Shown: positions 44,193 to 53,784, counted from the stretch's first letter. The stretch is 64,000 nucleotides of DNA from Polyangium mundeleinium (GCF_028369105.1 NZ_JAQNDO010000001.1:2473711-2537710), one strand, 5' to 3'. The notes: a model not told the origin generated them from the letters alone. Numbers and translations: made by a program.

Positions 44193-45397
44193 CCCGCGAA
44201 GCGCTCCCGGAGGCGGAGCGAGGGTTTTTCGATGAGCACGTGCATCGCGTAGCCGATCACGAACGAGATCAGCATCGTCGCCACGAGGGCCGCGGGCCAG
44301 ACGAGGAGGAGCGAGACGCGCTTCGCGTGGAGGGCCTTCGCGGCGGGCAGGACGACGTGGTCGATGATCGGGATGTGCACGAGGTAGACGCCATAACCGA
44401 GCGTCGCGGCGCGGCGGAAGAAGGGCGCCGAGAGGCCACGGTGGATCCACCCGTCGCCGTGGAGCAGGAGCGGCAGGGCGCAGAGGTACATGAGGCTCGT
44501 CACGGTGCCCCAGGCGAAGACGTGCACGAGCTGGACGTGCTCTTCGCCGAACATCGCGGGGTTCAAGAGGAGCCAGAGGCACGTGAGCGCCGGGATCGCG
44601 AGGAGCGCGCGGTGGAAGGGCCGCGCGAGGAAGCGGCCCACGGTCTCGCCGTGGCGCTGGTGGATGAAGGCGAGGAGGATCCCCGCGACGAGTGTGTCGA
44701 AGCGCGTGTGCGTGCGGAAGTAGAGCGCGCCGTAGAGGATGAAATCGTTCCACGGGCGGTAACGGAAGTAGATGACGAGCCGCACGACGAGCGCCGCGAG
44801 GAAGAGCGCGCCGAGGAGCCAGAAGCGCGCGCGCTCGCTTCGCAGGCGGTGGAGCACGAAAAAGAGGAGCGGGACCGTCAGGTAAAACTGCTCTTCGAGC
44901 GAGAGCGACCAGCCCCAGAACATGATGATGTCGGGGCGGTGCAAGGAGACGAAGTTCGTCAGGTACGTGTACTCGTAGGGCAGGTGCGCGCGTTGCGTCG
45001 CCGTGAGCGGGAGCGCGAGCGCGAGGATCGTGAGCACCACGTAGTACGAGGGGAACGTGCGCAGGACGCGGCGTAGATAAAAGCGGCGCAGATCCTGGGT
45101 GCCGTTCTTCTGGAGGGAGCGGAGCAGGATCGAGCCGATGAGGAAGCCGCTCAGGAGGAAGAAGAGATCCATCCCGAAGAAGATCGAGAGGGATCGGTCG
45201 ACGAAGCCGCGATCGAGGGGGATGCCTTGCTCGCCCCAGAAGATCCACGTGACGTGGTACTGGACGACGCTGACGATCGCGACGACGCGCAGGCCGTGGA
45301 GCGCGGGGTAACGGTTGTCGAGGAGATCGAGGCCAAAGAAGGCGCGGAGCCCGGAGGGTTTCGCGGGCGCGCCGAGGGCTTGGGCGGGCGCGGACAT
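44189..45397 (-). CDS. Acyltransferase 3 family membrane protein (OafA-like)
   Basis: A 402-residue protein with about ten membrane helices. It begins the domain with YPALHGLRVVAIVSVVQYHV, the conserved Arg/His site of the family, followed by FGMDLFFLLSGFLIGSILLR, YLRRVLRTFPSYYVVL and WGWSLSLEEQFYLTVPLLFF. Such proteins move acyl groups from the cytoplasm onto surface sugars or lipids. Together with Glf and the GT-C-like protein it suggests local surface-glycan modification functions. Confidence 0.95.
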   Translation of the reverse strand: MSAPAQALGAPAKPSGLRAFFGLDLLDNRYPALHGLRVVAIVSVVQYHVTWIFWGEQGIPLDRGFVDRSLSIFFGMDLFFLLSGFLIGSILLRSLQKNGTQDLRRFYLRRVLRTFPSYYVVLTILALALPLTATQRAHLPYEYTYLTNFVSLHRPDIIMFWGWSLSLEEQFYLTVPLLFFVLHRLRSERARFWLLGALFLAALVVRLVIYFRYRPWNDFILYGALYFRTHTRFDTLVAGILLAFIHQRHGETVGRFLARPFHRALLAIPALTCLWLLLNPAMFGEEHVQLVHVFAWGTVTSLMYLCALPLLLHGDGWIHRGLSAPFFRRAATLGYGVYLVHIPIIDHVVLPAAKALHAKRVSLLLVWPAALVATMLISFVIGYAMHVLIEKPSLRLRERFAG

Positions 45398-45425
45398 CGA
45401 GGGGCGATGGCGAGCGAGGAGAAGC

Positions 45426-46187
45426 TCACTCCTCCGGCTTCACGCCGCACATGGCCGCGACGCGGTTCACCTTGGCCTTGAACTCGTCGCCCGCGGGGTC
45501 GACCTTCTTCGACTCGTTGAGCAGGGTCGCGAACCGGCGCATGGGCGGGACGCCCTCCTTGAGCGCGCCGAGCATGGCCGTGAGGCTCGACTTCACCTTC
45601 GCGTCCTTGACCTGGAGTTTCTCCATCGCTGCGATGAACTTCTCGATCGCGGCCGCATGCTCGGCGAACTTCTCGCCCTCCATGCGGGGGACCTTCTGGA
45701 GCTCGACGCCGAGGGCATCACACTCGGCCTTCGGCCCGTTGTTGCACGTCGCGTCGAACGCGTTCGCCGTGGACGTGACCTTCTTCTCCCACGCGCTGAG
45801 CTGGCCCTTGATCTGCTCCATCTCGTCGACGATCGGGCCCATCGACTTGAGCTGGTTGCCAAAGCTCTCGGCCTGGGTGGCGAGCTCGGCGACGGCCTCC
45901 TTGAAGTCGGGCGTCTCGATGGGCTCCTTTTTGAGCGCGTCGGAGAGACGGAGGAACGCACCCGTGAGCGAGCGCATTTCCTCGGACGGGCCGTTGCCTT
46001 TCGGCCGATCTTCGAGGGCCACGAGGTGCTTGCCGACGGCCTCGCACTCGGGCGGCCGGGGCTTGCCGTCGCCGCTGGTCTCGCTCGTGTTTGCGTCGGC
46101 GGACGTCTTCGGTTCCTGAGCGGCCCCGCCGCCGCAGGCGACGACGAGGAAGAAGAAGGGGGCGAGGAGGACCGAGCGCGTTCGCAT
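45426..46187 (-). CDS. Helical lipoprotein of unknown function
   Basis: A 253-residue protein: signal with lipobox (FFFLVVAC), a short Ser/Thr linker, then a wholly alpha-helical mature part with Lys/Glu-rich heptads (MEQIKGQLSAWEKKVTSTAN) and four Cys (ECEAV, TCNNG, ECDAL, MCGVK). It is probably a helical bundle in the periplasm. No named family. A gap of 28 bases separates it from the acyltransferase start on the same strand. Confidence 0.85.
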   Translation of the reverse strand: MRTRSVLLAPFFFLVVACGGGAAQEPKTSADANTSETSGDGKPRPPECEAVGKHLVALEDRPKGNGPSEEMRSLTGAFLRLSDALKKEPIETPDFKEAVAELATQAESFGNQLKSMGPIVDEMEQIKGQLSAWEKKVTSTANAFDATCNNGPKAECDALGVELQKVPRMEGEKFAEHAAAIEKFIAAMEKLQVKDAKVKSSLTAMLGALKEGVPPMRRFATLLNESKKVDPAGDEFKAKVNRVAAMCGVKPEE

Positions 46188-46253
46188 GGCGCGGGGATAT
46201 CCTAGCCCCGGGGCGCGGTCAACCGCGGGAGCGGGCGGGCGTCGGCGAGAGGT

Positions 46254-48269
46254 TCACGGCACGGCGAGGCAGGCGCCGAGTCTGCGGAAGCCGTTCGGGT
46301 TGGGATCGCCGACGGTCGTCGCGGTGACGGTGTCGTACTGGCTGTCCCAGTTTTTTCGATAAAGGAGATCGTAGACGCCGGGCAGAAGGCTCGCCGTCCA
46401 GGTGGGACCATTGAGCATGTACCCGCTGCCGCTGTAATTGAAGGACGCGACGGCGTGCAGGGCGCCCGTATCGATGGCGCGGAAGTAGAACGTGGCGCCG
46501 GCGTAATAACTCATCGGGGGGATCGGCTGTCCGGCGAGTGTGATCGGGACCGAGAGGGTGGTCATGGGCACGTCGATGTCGAGCGTGTTGTTCCCGGCTG
46601 TGATCGTGACGTCGAGGTCGAGGAGCCGCAGGCCGTTTGGATTGGGATCGCCGACAGTCGTCGTGGTGACGGTGTTGTACTGGCTATCCCAGTTCTTGCG
46701 GTACCAGAGCTCGTAATCGCCGGGCAGGAGGCTCGTGGTCCAGGTGGGGCCGTTGAGCATGTAGCCGCTGCCGCTGTAGTTGAAGGAGGCGACGGAATGG
46801 AGGGCGCCGGTGTCCTTCGCTTTGAGGTAGAACGTGGCGCCGGCGTAGTAGCTCATCGCGGGGAGCGGCTGTCCGCCGAGCGTGATGGTGCCCGAGACCG
46901 TGGCCCGCGGGACATCGATGTTCAGTGTGTTGGCTCCGGGCGTGATGGTGACGCTTCCGCTCAAACGGCGCATGCCATTGGGATTGGGATCGCCGTCGCC
47001 GGTGGTGGTGACGGTGTTGTACTGGCTGTCCCAGTTTTTGCGGTACCAGAGCTCGTATTCACCGGGCAGGAGGCTCGTGGTCCAGGTGGGGCCATTGAGC
47101 ATGTAGCCGCTGCCGCTGTAGTTGAAGGATGCGACGGAATGGAGGGCGCCGGTGTCCTTCGCTTTGAGGTAGAACGTGGCGCCGGCGTAGTAGCTCATCG
47201 CGGGGAGCGGCTGTCCGCCGAGCGTGATGGTGCCCGAGACCGTGGCCCGCGGGACATCGATGTTCAGTGTGTTGGCTCCGGGCGTGATGGTGACGCTTCC
47301 GCTCAAACGGCGCATGCCATTGGGATTGGGATCGCCGTCGCCGGTGGTGGTGACGGTGTTGTACTGGCTGTCCCAGTTTTTGCGGTACCAGAGCTCGTAT
47401 TCACCGGGCAGGAGGCTCGTGGTCCAGGTGGGGCCATTGAGCATGTAGCCGCTGCCGCTGTAGTTGAAGGATGCGACGGAATGGAGGGCGCCGGTGTCCT
47501 TCGCTTTGAGGTAGAACGTGGCGCCGGCGTAGTAGCTCATCGCGGGGAGGGGCTGCCCGCCGAGCGTGATGGTGCCCGAGACCGTGGCCTGCGGGACATC
47601 GATATTCAGCGTGTTGGCTCCGGGCGTGATCGTGACGTTCTTGCTCAGGATCCGCATGCCGTTGGGATTGGGATCGCCGTCGCCGGTGGTGGTGACGGTG
47701 TTGTACTGGCTGTCCCAGTTTTTGCGGTACCAGAGCTCGTAATCGCCGGGCAGGAGGCTCGTGGTCCAGGTGGGGCCGTTGAGCATGTAGCCGCTGCCGC
47801 TGTAGTTGAAGGAGGCGACGGTATGAAGGGCGCCGGTGTCCTTCGCTTTGAGGTAGAACGTGGCGCCGGCGTAGTAGCTCGTCGCGGGGAGCGGCTGTCC
47901 GCCGAGCGTGATGGTGCCCGAGACCGTGGCCGTCGGGACATTGATGTGCAACGTGTTCGCGCCCGCGCCGAGGACGAGGTTCGTCTGGAGGATCCGCATG
48001 CCGTTCGGATTGGGATCTCCGCTGCTGGTGGCGGAGACAGTGTTGTACTGGTTGTCCCAGTTTTTCCGGTACCAGAGGTCGTAGATGCCGGGCAGGAAGC
48101 TCGTGGTCCAGGTAGGGCCATTGAGCATGTAGCCGCTGCCGCTGTAGTTAAAGGATGCGACGGCATGCTGCGCGCCGGTGTCCCGGGCCTTCAGGTAAAA
48201 TATGGCGCCGGCATAGTAGCTGGACGCAGGGAGCGGCTGCCCGCCGAGCGTGATCGTGCCGGAGACGGT
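46254..48269 (-). repeat. Six tandem 342-bp repeats
   Basis: Unit boundaries on the minus strand: 48269, 47927, 47585, 47243, 46901 and 46559, the last unit being 306 bp with the stop. Units 3 and 4 are almost identical in DNA, the outermost ones most diverged, as expected for recent internal duplication by unequal crossover. Confidence 0.9.
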
Positions 48270-50129
48270 GCCGAGCGGGACGTCGATTCCACCAGGCATC
48301 GGCGTGGTCGTCGCGCAATCGAGGTTCCCTGCACAACCCGCGGTCGGAGCGCCCTTGCAGACGCCGGCAGCGTCGCATGTGTCGCCCTGTGTGCAGGGGA
48401 TGCCGTCATTGCAGGCGCTGCCCGCGGACTTCGGGATCAGCGGGAAGCTCTGCGTGGCCTCATTGCACGCGCCATAGGAGGCGCAGGGGCCGGGTGCGGG
48501 CGGCGCCACGGGGACGTTCGTGTGGATGCAGCCCTTCGCGTCCGCGCTTGGGTTCGCAGGCGTGCAGCTCTCGGTGCCCGTGCAATAAAGGTTGTCGTTG
48601 CAGAGCGCGTTCGTCGCCGTGTGCTTGGGCGCGCCGTTTTGGCAGACATCGGTGGTGCAGAAAATGCCGTCGTCCGGAAGGAGCGTGTTGTCGACCGTGT
48701 TCGCGCAGCCCGTGAGCGCGTTGCAGGTGTCCACGGTGCAGGGATTTCCGTCGTTGCACGTGAGGGCCGTGCCGCCCGTGCAGGTGCCTGCCTGGCAGGT
48801 TTGTCCCGTCAAGCAGAGCGTCGTGGAGCAGGCCGCGCCGTTCGGCAGCGTCGTGTAGGTGCACGCGCCATTGACGACCGTATCGGTGGTGCAGGGGTTG
48901 CCGTCATTGCAGGCGGGTGTGTAACACTCGGCCACACCGCCGTTGTTTTTGCAGGCCTGGTTCAACGCGAGGCAGGGGTCGGGCTTGCAAGGGTCGTTGG
49001 TGCATCCGCCCTGGCCGTCGTCGTGATACCCGGAATCGCAGGAGCAGACCGCGAGCGGGCCGTTCGGCGTGCATACGGTCTTGTGGGGAGCGACGCACGG
49101 GGTCGGCAAGCAGGGATCCTGCGTGCAACCGTCCATGCCGTCGGGGTGATAGCCCGCGTCCACGTCGCAGTCGGCGCAGGAATCGCCGGCATACCCCAGA
49201 TCGCAAGTGCAAACGACGACGCCGTTGGCATCCGAACAGGCGCCATGCCCACTGCAACTCGCGGGCGCGCAGACCTCGTCGACGACGCAGGCGCCGCCCT
49301 CGTCGTGATACCCGGCGTCGCAGCCGCACACCGGCATCCCGTTCGGCGCACTGCAAACGGTCTGGTGCGGCTCCTTGCAGGGGTTCGGCAAGCAAGGATC
49401 CTGCGTGCAGCCGCCCGCGCCGTCGGGGTGGTATCCCATCGCATCGTCGCACGTCCCGCAGTTCGGCGGCGCCCAGCCCGGGTCACAGGTGCAGCTCAGG
49501 CTGCCGGCGCCCGCGTCGATACACACGCCGTGTCCGCCGCAGGTCGTGGGCATGCACGTCGCGTCGGGCACGCAAAACCCGTTTTCGTCGTGTGTGCCGG
49601 CGCCGCAGCCGCACACGATCATGCCGCCTTGCACTGAGCACATGGGTTTGTCGGAAGAGCAGGGGTTCGGCTCACAAGGGGTATTCGTACACCCGCCCTG
49701 GCCGTCGGGGATGTATCCGCCTTGTGTGTCGCAGTCCACGCAATGATCGCCCGCGAAGCCGGGATCGCAGGTGCAGATGACCGTTCCGCTCGTCGCGTCG
49801 CAGGAGCCGTGTCCGCCGCAGGTCGTGGGCGTGCAGGTGGTATCCGGGATACACGCGCCGGCCTCGTCGTGATGGCCCGGATCACACTGGCACGAGGCCA
49901 TGCCGCCTTCGTCTTTGCACGTGGTGCGGCGCGGCTCGGTGCAGGGGTTCGGCGTGCATGGATCGGAGGTGCAGCCGTCGAACCCGTCGGGGTGCTGCGA
50001 GGGCGGGCATTCGCTGCCGGCGTCCACGGCGGGCGGCGGTTGTTGCGGGCCGTCGTCGCCGCAGCCGGCGTGGAACGTGACAAGGAAAAGGACTCCGAGC
50101 AGAGTCCGGAAGGCTCCCGAGCGTTTCAT
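46254..50129 (-). CDS. Giant EGF-like lipoprotein with six tandem 114-residue domains
   Basis: A 1291-residue protein with lipobox (FLVTFHAGC). Residues 40-390 contain EGF-like Cys-rich units (CGGHGSCDATSGTVICTCDP, CSGHGACSDANGVVVCTCD) alternating with DG..GC..DPC.PNPC units. Residues 390-620 carry CNDGNPCT repeats. Then come six domains of 114 residues, each running from TVSGTITLGGQPLP to the next, with SYYAGATFYLKAKDTGALHS, YMLNGPTWTTSLLPG and YRKNWDSQYNTV. They look like small beta-sandwiches of the carboxypeptidase-regulatory or PPC kind. It is probably a long adhesive stalk on the cell surface. Confidence 0.9.
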   Translation of the reverse strand: MKRSGAFRTLLGVLFLVTFHAGCGDDGPQQPPPAVDAGSECPPSQHPDGFDGCTSDPCTPNPCTEPRRTTCKDEGGMASCQCDPGHHDEAGACIPDTTCTPTTCGGHGSCDATSGTVICTCDPGFAGDHCVDCDTQGGYIPDGQGGCTNTPCEPNPCSSDKPMCSVQGGMIVCGCGAGTHDENGFCVPDATCMPTTCGGHGVCIDAGAGSLSCTCDPGWAPPNCGTCDDAMGYHPDGAGGCTQDPCLPNPCKEPHQTVCSAPNGMPVCGCDAGYHDEGGACVVDEVCAPASCSGHGACSDANGVVVCTCDLGYAGDSCADCDVDAGYHPDGMDGCTQDPCLPTPCVAPHKTVCTPNGPLAVCSCDSGYHDDGQGGCTNDPCKPDPCLALNQACKNNGGVAECYTPACNDGNPCTTDTVVNGACTYTTLPNGAACSTTLCLTGQTCQAGTCTGGTALTCNDGNPCTVDTCNALTGCANTVDNTLLPDDGIFCTTDVCQNGAPKHTATNALCNDNLYCTGTESCTPANPSADAKGCIHTNVPVAPPAPGPCASYGACNEATQSFPLIPKSAGSACNDGIPCTQGDTCDAAGVCKGAPTAGCAGNLDCATTTPMPGGIDVPLGTVSGTITLGGQPLPASSYYAGAIFYLKARDTGAQHAVASFNYSGSGYMLNGPTWTTSFLPGIYDLWYRKNWDNQYNTVSATSSGDPNPNGMRILQTNLVLGAGANTLHINVPTATVSGTITLGGQPLPATSYYAGATFYLKAKDTGALHTVASFNYSGSGYMLNGPTWTTSLLPGDYELWYRKNWDSQYNTVTTTGDGDPNPNGMRILSKNVTITPGANTLNIDVPQATVSGTITLGGQPLPAMSYYAGATFYLKAKDTGALHSVASFNYSGSGYMLNGPTWTTSLLPGEYELWYRKNWDSQYNTVTTTGDGDPNPNGMRRLSGSVTITPGANTLNIDVPRATVSGTITLGGQPLPAMSYYAGATFYLKAKDTGALHSVASFNYSGSGYMLNGPTWTTSLLPGEYELWYRKNWDSQYNTVTTTGDGDPNPNGMRRLSGSVTITPGANTLNIDVPRATVSGTITLGGQPLPAMSYYAGATFYLKAKDTGALHSVASFNYSGSGYMLNGPTWTTSLLPGDYELWYRKNWDSQYNTVTTTTVGDPNPNGLRLLDLDVTITAGNNTLDIDVPMTTLSVPITLAGQPIPPMSYYAGATFYFRAIDTGALHAVASFNYSGSGYMLNGPTWTASLLPGVYDLLYRKNWDSQYDTVTATTVGDPNPNGFRRLGACLAVP

Positions 50130-50229
50130 GAATTCGCCTCGAACAGGGACGTGGGGGACTTGCGGGCGGGATGGTACGGAAACGCTGGGTTCCGTTCAAC
50201 CAGTTCGCGCGCGTCCCGGCGAGGCGGGA

Positions 50230-50291
50230 CCGGCGCCGCAGGGGCGCCGGGAAAAGCGGCAGCCCCGCGCGGCGGGAGGGGCGCCGCGCGG
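50230..50291 (-). terminator. Two hairpins downstream of the metalloprotease gene
   Basis: A perfect 10-bp stem CCGCGCGGCG, loop of seven, CGCCGCGCGG (50265-50291) lies just after the stop of the protease gene, followed on that strand by a second 8-bp stem CCGGCGCC-GCAGG-GGCGCCGG (50230-50250). Probable terminator before the EGF-like gene. Confidence 0.55.
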
Positions 50292-50312
50292 AGCTGCGAA
50301 GGCGTGTCGGGC

Positions 50313-51524
50313 TCAGGGCGCCGTATAGGTCACGGAGAGCTGATACTGGCCCCAGTTGTATCCATACACCGCAATGAACGCCTGGGATTGTCCCGCAGGA
50401 ACGGTCAGGCTACACGCCTCGTTCGGGCCGGTCTTGTACGGGCGGCAGTTCCATTTCGAGGCCGTGGGCTGCGCGCCGAACCGCACGTAAAGATCGGGGT
50501 CGCCCTTTCCGGTCATCGTGACCTGGAACGTCGTCCCCGCGGCCACGGAGAGCGGGGCGAGCTGCGCGAGCTGCGTTTTGCTCACGGTGCCGCTGAAGCT
50601 CTGCGTGGTCGGCGAGCCGCCCGGAGCCGGAGGATTGCCGGGGTCGCCGGGGCCGGGATCGCCGGGCTCCGGGGCCGGGGGCGCGCCGCCGGGCGCGCCG
50701 TAGACCAGAACGGCGCCCTGCTTGTCCTTGTCGGTCAGGCTCAGGGTCTTGTCGCCCGTCCCATTGCATTGCGGGTAATGCATGACCGACTTGGAGTCGT
50801 AGGGGGTGAGCTCACGCCACTGGTTGTCCTCGAAGCACGTGCCGGCCTCGGGGCGGGTGTGCTCGTGGCGGAAGCCGAGGGTGTGGCCGAGCTCGTGCCG
50901 CAGAATACCGGTGAGCGTGGTCGGCCCGTTGTTGCCGAATGCGCCGCTGTCGATGAGCACGTTGCGGCTGCTGCGGGCGTCGCCGGGGAAGAACGCGCGC
51001 GCGAGGTACTGGCCGCCCGAATTCGTGGGCCGCACGTCGAAGAGGACGTTGCTGTTCTGCGCGGTGCAGCTCCCATCCTGGGCGGACGCGTGCTGGTATT
51101 TCACGTTCGTCACGGCCTCCCAGGCAGCGGTCGCGTCCTTCATGGCCTGGACCGCCGCGTCGTAGCGGGTGCCGAAGGTCGTGCTCACGCAGTACGTGAG
51201 GTTGAGCTTCTGGGTGTCGTTCCACTTTGCATCCTGGCCGCCCGCGCGGTGGATGATGAGCGCCCCGTGGCGGACGTACGTCTCGTAAAACTCCTCCAGC
51301 TTCTTGACGTCGTCGATCGGCGTGTCGCCGTCGACGATGTAGATGCCCGTGTCTGGCTCACGATACGTAACGGCCTCGAATTCTTCGAAGCTCGCATACG
51401 TGTCGGCCACGGCCTCGTCGCCGCTCGGCGCTCCCGCGCACCCGGCGCCGAGCGCGCCGGAGACGAGGACGAAAGCAACCACGGATCGGCCCGCAAAGCC
51501 GATGTTCTTCGTACCAGCGCTCAT
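50313..51524 (-). CDS. Secreted zinc metalloprotease (metzincin) with PPC domain
   Basis: A 403-residue lipoprotein (lipobox LGAGC) preceded by GGAGGAAATACG-ATG, a strong ribosome binding site that fixes the start. The zinc site is H210-E-L-G-H214-x5-H220 (RHELGHTLGFRHEHTRPEA) with Met248 of the Met-turn (SVMHYP), typical of metzincins, closest to the M12 (astacin-like) 'HExxHxxGFxHEH' pattern. After a Pro/Gly linker, the last 110 residues form a PPC-like beta-sandwich (GTTFQVTMTGKGDPDLYVRF). It is likely to digest proteins outside the cell, fitting a predatory lifestyle. There is no obvious propeptide Cys switch. Confidence 0.93.
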   Translation of the reverse strand: MSAGTKNIGFAGRSVVAFVLVSGALGAGCAGAPSGDEAVADTYASFEEFEAVTYREPDTGIYIVDGDTPIDDVKKLEEFYETYVRHGALIIHRAGGQDAKWNDTQKLNLTYCVSTTFGTRYDAAVQAMKDATAAWEAVTNVKYQHASAQDGSCTAQNSNVLFDVRPTNSGGQYLARAFFPGDARSSRNVLIDSGAFGNNGPTTLTGILRHELGHTLGFRHEHTRPEAGTCFEDNQWRELTPYDSKSVMHYPQCNGTGDKTLSLTDKDKQGAVLVYGAPGGAPPAPEPGDPGPGDPGNPPAPGGSPTTQSFSGTVSKTQLAQLAPLSVAAGTTFQVTMTGKGDPDLYVRFGAQPTASKWNCRPYKTGPNEACSLTVPAGQSQAFIAVYGYNWGQYQLSVTYTAP

Positions 51525-51926
51525 CGTATTTCCTCCATGGCCCGGCATCCACGTGGAGCCATCGGGACAGAATGTGGATGACGCAAGGAAGCAGGGCGCG
51601 CGCATGTGCGTCAATGCAAGCGCACGATTTCACCGGTCCGGGTGCCGACGCCAACGAAGTTCCATTGAGCGCCCCATGGTTCGTCGAAATCGTGAAGATC
51701 TATGAAAAACGCGCAAAAAGAAGAAAGGACGTTGTCCGGTCCACGCCTCGGCGACACAGGCTCCGGGTGTGCTGCGCGTCCTGACAAACCGGCGGGTGAA
51801 GGGAAACGTTGCATTCGGTCGCGGCGCTTCGCGCGATGCAATCGTGAGGGGGCAGGGCCCCTCTCGGATGGGCGGATCGCGACGGCGGCCTTGCGGGGGC
51901 CGCGGAGGGAGGCTAGGGAAGGGCGC
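51525..51926. other. Intergenic region between divergent protease and Nudix genes
   Basis: About 400 bases without a convincing gene. It includes a relatively A-rich stretch near 51695-51730 and the protease gene's leader. Promoters for both genes are expected here, but I could not define -35/-10 boxes with confidence. Confidence 0.5.
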
Positions 51927-52475
51927 ATGAAGCCCTGGTCCGTGATGCAGAGCCGCCCGATCGTCGCGCGTCGATGGTTGACCGTCCACGAGCAGCGCAT
52001 CGCATTGCCGCACGGCGGCGAGATCGACGAGTTCCACGTGATCGAGGCGCCCGACTGGGCCTCGGTGCTGGCGGTGACGGAGGAGGGGCAGGTCGTGTTC
52101 GTCGATCAGTATCGACACGGCGCGGCGCGTGTGAGCCGGGAGCTGCCGGCAGGCGTGATCGACGCGGGCGAGACGCCTGAGCAGGCGGCGCGGCGCGAGC
52201 TCGAGGAGGAGACGGGGTTCGTCGCGGCGACCTGGCTGCCGCTCCTGACCACGAACACGGAGCCGAGCCGGCACACGAACCGCGCCCATTTCTTTTTCGC
52301 CGCGGGCGCGCGCCGGGCCTCCGAGCAACGGATGGATCCCGCGGAGAACATTCACGTGGCGCTGATGGAGCCGAAAGAGATCGTGCCCGCGATCGAACGT
52401 GGGCAGATCATCCACGGCGTGCACGTGGGCGCAATCCTGCTCGCGGTGCGGCGAGGGCTCTTGTCGCTCGATTGA
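51927..52475 (+). CDS. Nudix hydrolase (ADP-ribose pyrophosphatase-like)
   Basis: A 182-residue enzyme with a full Nudix box, GVIDAGETPEQAARRELEEETGF, shown here at about residues 78-100 (Gx5Ex7REUxEExGU). The N-terminal strand pattern (VHEQRIALPHGGEIDEFHVI) and QVVFVDQYRHGAARVSRELP are typical of ADP-ribose/ADP-sugar pyrophosphatases, which hydrolyse nucleoside diphosphates linked to X. Magnesium-dependent and cytosolic. The start at 51927 follows AGGGAAGGGC. Confidence 0.93.
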   Translation: MKPWSVMQSRPIVARRWLTVHEQRIALPHGGEIDEFHVIEAPDWASVLAVTEEGQVVFVDQYRHGAARVSRELPAGVIDAGETPEQAARRELEEETGFVAATWLPLLTTNTEPSRHTNRAHFFFAAGARRASEQRMDPAENIHVALMEPKEIVPAIERGQIIHGVHVGAILLAVRRGLLSLD

Positions 52476-52489
52476 GGCAGGGAGAGGGG

Positions 52490-52519
52490 GCGGATTACGC
52501 TCGGGCGAGCGTGATCCGC
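52490..52519. terminator. Strong hairpin between convergent genes
   Basis: GCGGAT, one mismatch, ACGCTC, loop GGGC, GAGCGT, mismatch, ATCCGC: twelve pairs around one mismatch, placed between the Nudix stop (52475) and the stop of the convergent monooxygenase-like gene (52530). Likely a bidirectional terminator. Confidence 0.65.
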
Positions 52520-52529
52520 ACGGGGAGGG

Positions 52530-53768
52530 TCACTTCGCGAGGCAGGCGTCGAACTCGGTCTTGCAGACGATCGCCGGATCCTGGCCCGGGCCGAGCTTGA
52601 AGAAGCAACGCAAGGCGTCGGAGAACTCCCGCGAGACCGCTTCGTCGGCGTTCGTCACGCAGGGCGTCATGGCCTCGAGGCCGCCCATGCCGCCGATGGC
52701 CTGCTGCACGCAGGCGAACGACTCGGCGCACGTCGCCTTGCCATTGCCCACCCACTCGCCGCCGATGAAGTTCGGCGTGTTGGGAGCGGAGGGCTCGGCA
52801 AGGCAGTTCGACGTGGCCGGATCCGCCGGGTAATACGAGCCGATGAGCATACACATCTCGTCGGTCGAGCGCGGGCCCTGGAAGACGTCCTTCGCCTGCG
52901 CGTTCGAGTAGTCACACCAGTAATCGAACCGCTCGCCCGCCTTGATCTTGAGGCCCTCGCCGAAATCCTTGACGGTCACGTTCTCCCATTCGGTGCTCGT
53001 GTAGAACGGATCCGCCTTCCCCTCGATTGACGCGGCATACCCGACGCCGCGGGCGTGCATGTGGGATTGCACGTTCGCGATCGTGATGTCCTTGTGCACG
53101 GGGCAACGCATGCGCGCGCGGCCCTCGGCCTGCGCCCCGACGTGGATGAAGGGGTTGTAGAGGAAGAGGATGTCGCCCTCCGTCTTCACCTCGGCCTCGG
53201 GGACCGTGTAGAGGTTCACCCGGACCTCGGGCTCGATGGTCTTCATCGAGGCGTTGATGTAATGCGCGTTCATGAGGAGCACGGCGCCCGGGCGCACCTT
53301 CATGGCCACGCCCTCGGGGAAGCGCAGCATGGAGTCGCCGTCGGCGTTCTGCGAGCCGGCGACGAGCTTCTCCACGGCCCAGCCATTCGTGGCGCCGTCG
53401 GAGCAGTCGAACACGCCGCTCGTATCGACCACGGTCCCGTCCTCTTTCTGGGTCGGGATCTCTTCGTAGCTCGTCTGGTAGAGCAGGAAGTGGTGGCTGC
53501 CCTTCGAGTAGCGCACTTCGTCGCGGCTGACGAAGAGCCCCTCGGCGGGCGCCTGCACGAACATGCAATGCTCACCCTCGGTGCCGGCGTCGAGCTTCGT
53601 GACCATCTTGAACTGCACGCCCTTGCCCGCTTCCGGGGGCGCAAGCAGCTCTTCCTGTCCGGGCTGCTCGGGCCCCGCGGGCTCCGTGCCGCCACAGCCC
53701 ACGAGGGCCGGCAGGGCGAAGGTGAGGGAAGGGATGGCGGTCCTGATTAAGAAGCGGCGAAGATGCAT
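52530..53768 (-). CDS. Copper type II monooxygenase-like (PHM/DBH-fold) lipoprotein
   Basis: A 412-residue lipoprotein (lipobox PALVGC). Copper ligands of the peptidylglycine/dopamine monooxygenase family can be placed: His92-His93 (KGSHHFLLYQT), His169 (LLMNAHYIN) for the first copper, His236 and His238 (QSHMHARG) plus Met305 (DEMCMLIGSYYP) for the second. Cys pairs fit disulfides. The family uses ascorbate and O2 to hydroxylate substrates; here the substrate is unknown. A C-terminal 80-residue helical Cys-rich domain is extra. Two palindromic operators lie just upstream of the ATG. Confidence 0.85.
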   Translation of the reverse strand: MHLRRFLIRTAIPSLTFALPALVGCGGTEPAGPEQPGQEELLAPPEAGKGVQFKMVTKLDAGTEGEHCMFVQAPAEGLFVSRDEVRYSKGSHHFLLYQTSYEEIPTQKEDGTVVDTSGVFDCSDGATNGWAVEKLVAGSQNADGDSMLRFPEGVAMKVRPGAVLLMNAHYINASMKTIEPEVRVNLYTVPEAEVKTEGDILFLYNPFIHVGAQAEGRARMRCPVHKDITIANVQSHMHARGVGYAASIEGKADPFYTSTEWENVTVKDFGEGLKIKAGERFDYWCDYSNAQAKDVFQGPRSTDEMCMLIGSYYPADPATSNCLAEPSAPNTPNFIGGEWVGNGKATCAESFACVQQAIGGMGGLEAMTPCVTNADEAVSREFSDALRCFFKLGPGQDPAIVCKTEFDACLAK

Positions 53769-53784
53769 GACCCGTCCTTGGTAA

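Noticed and set aside
42441-45248. Very long minus-strand frame opposite the glycosyltransferase and acyltransferase genes
   Set aside because: Arg/His/Pro-rich composition without motifs; an antisense shadow typical of high GC.
46254-48269. CRISPR-like array
   Set aside because: Repeats are 342 bp, contiguous and in frame with a protein; there are no short repeats with unique spacers.
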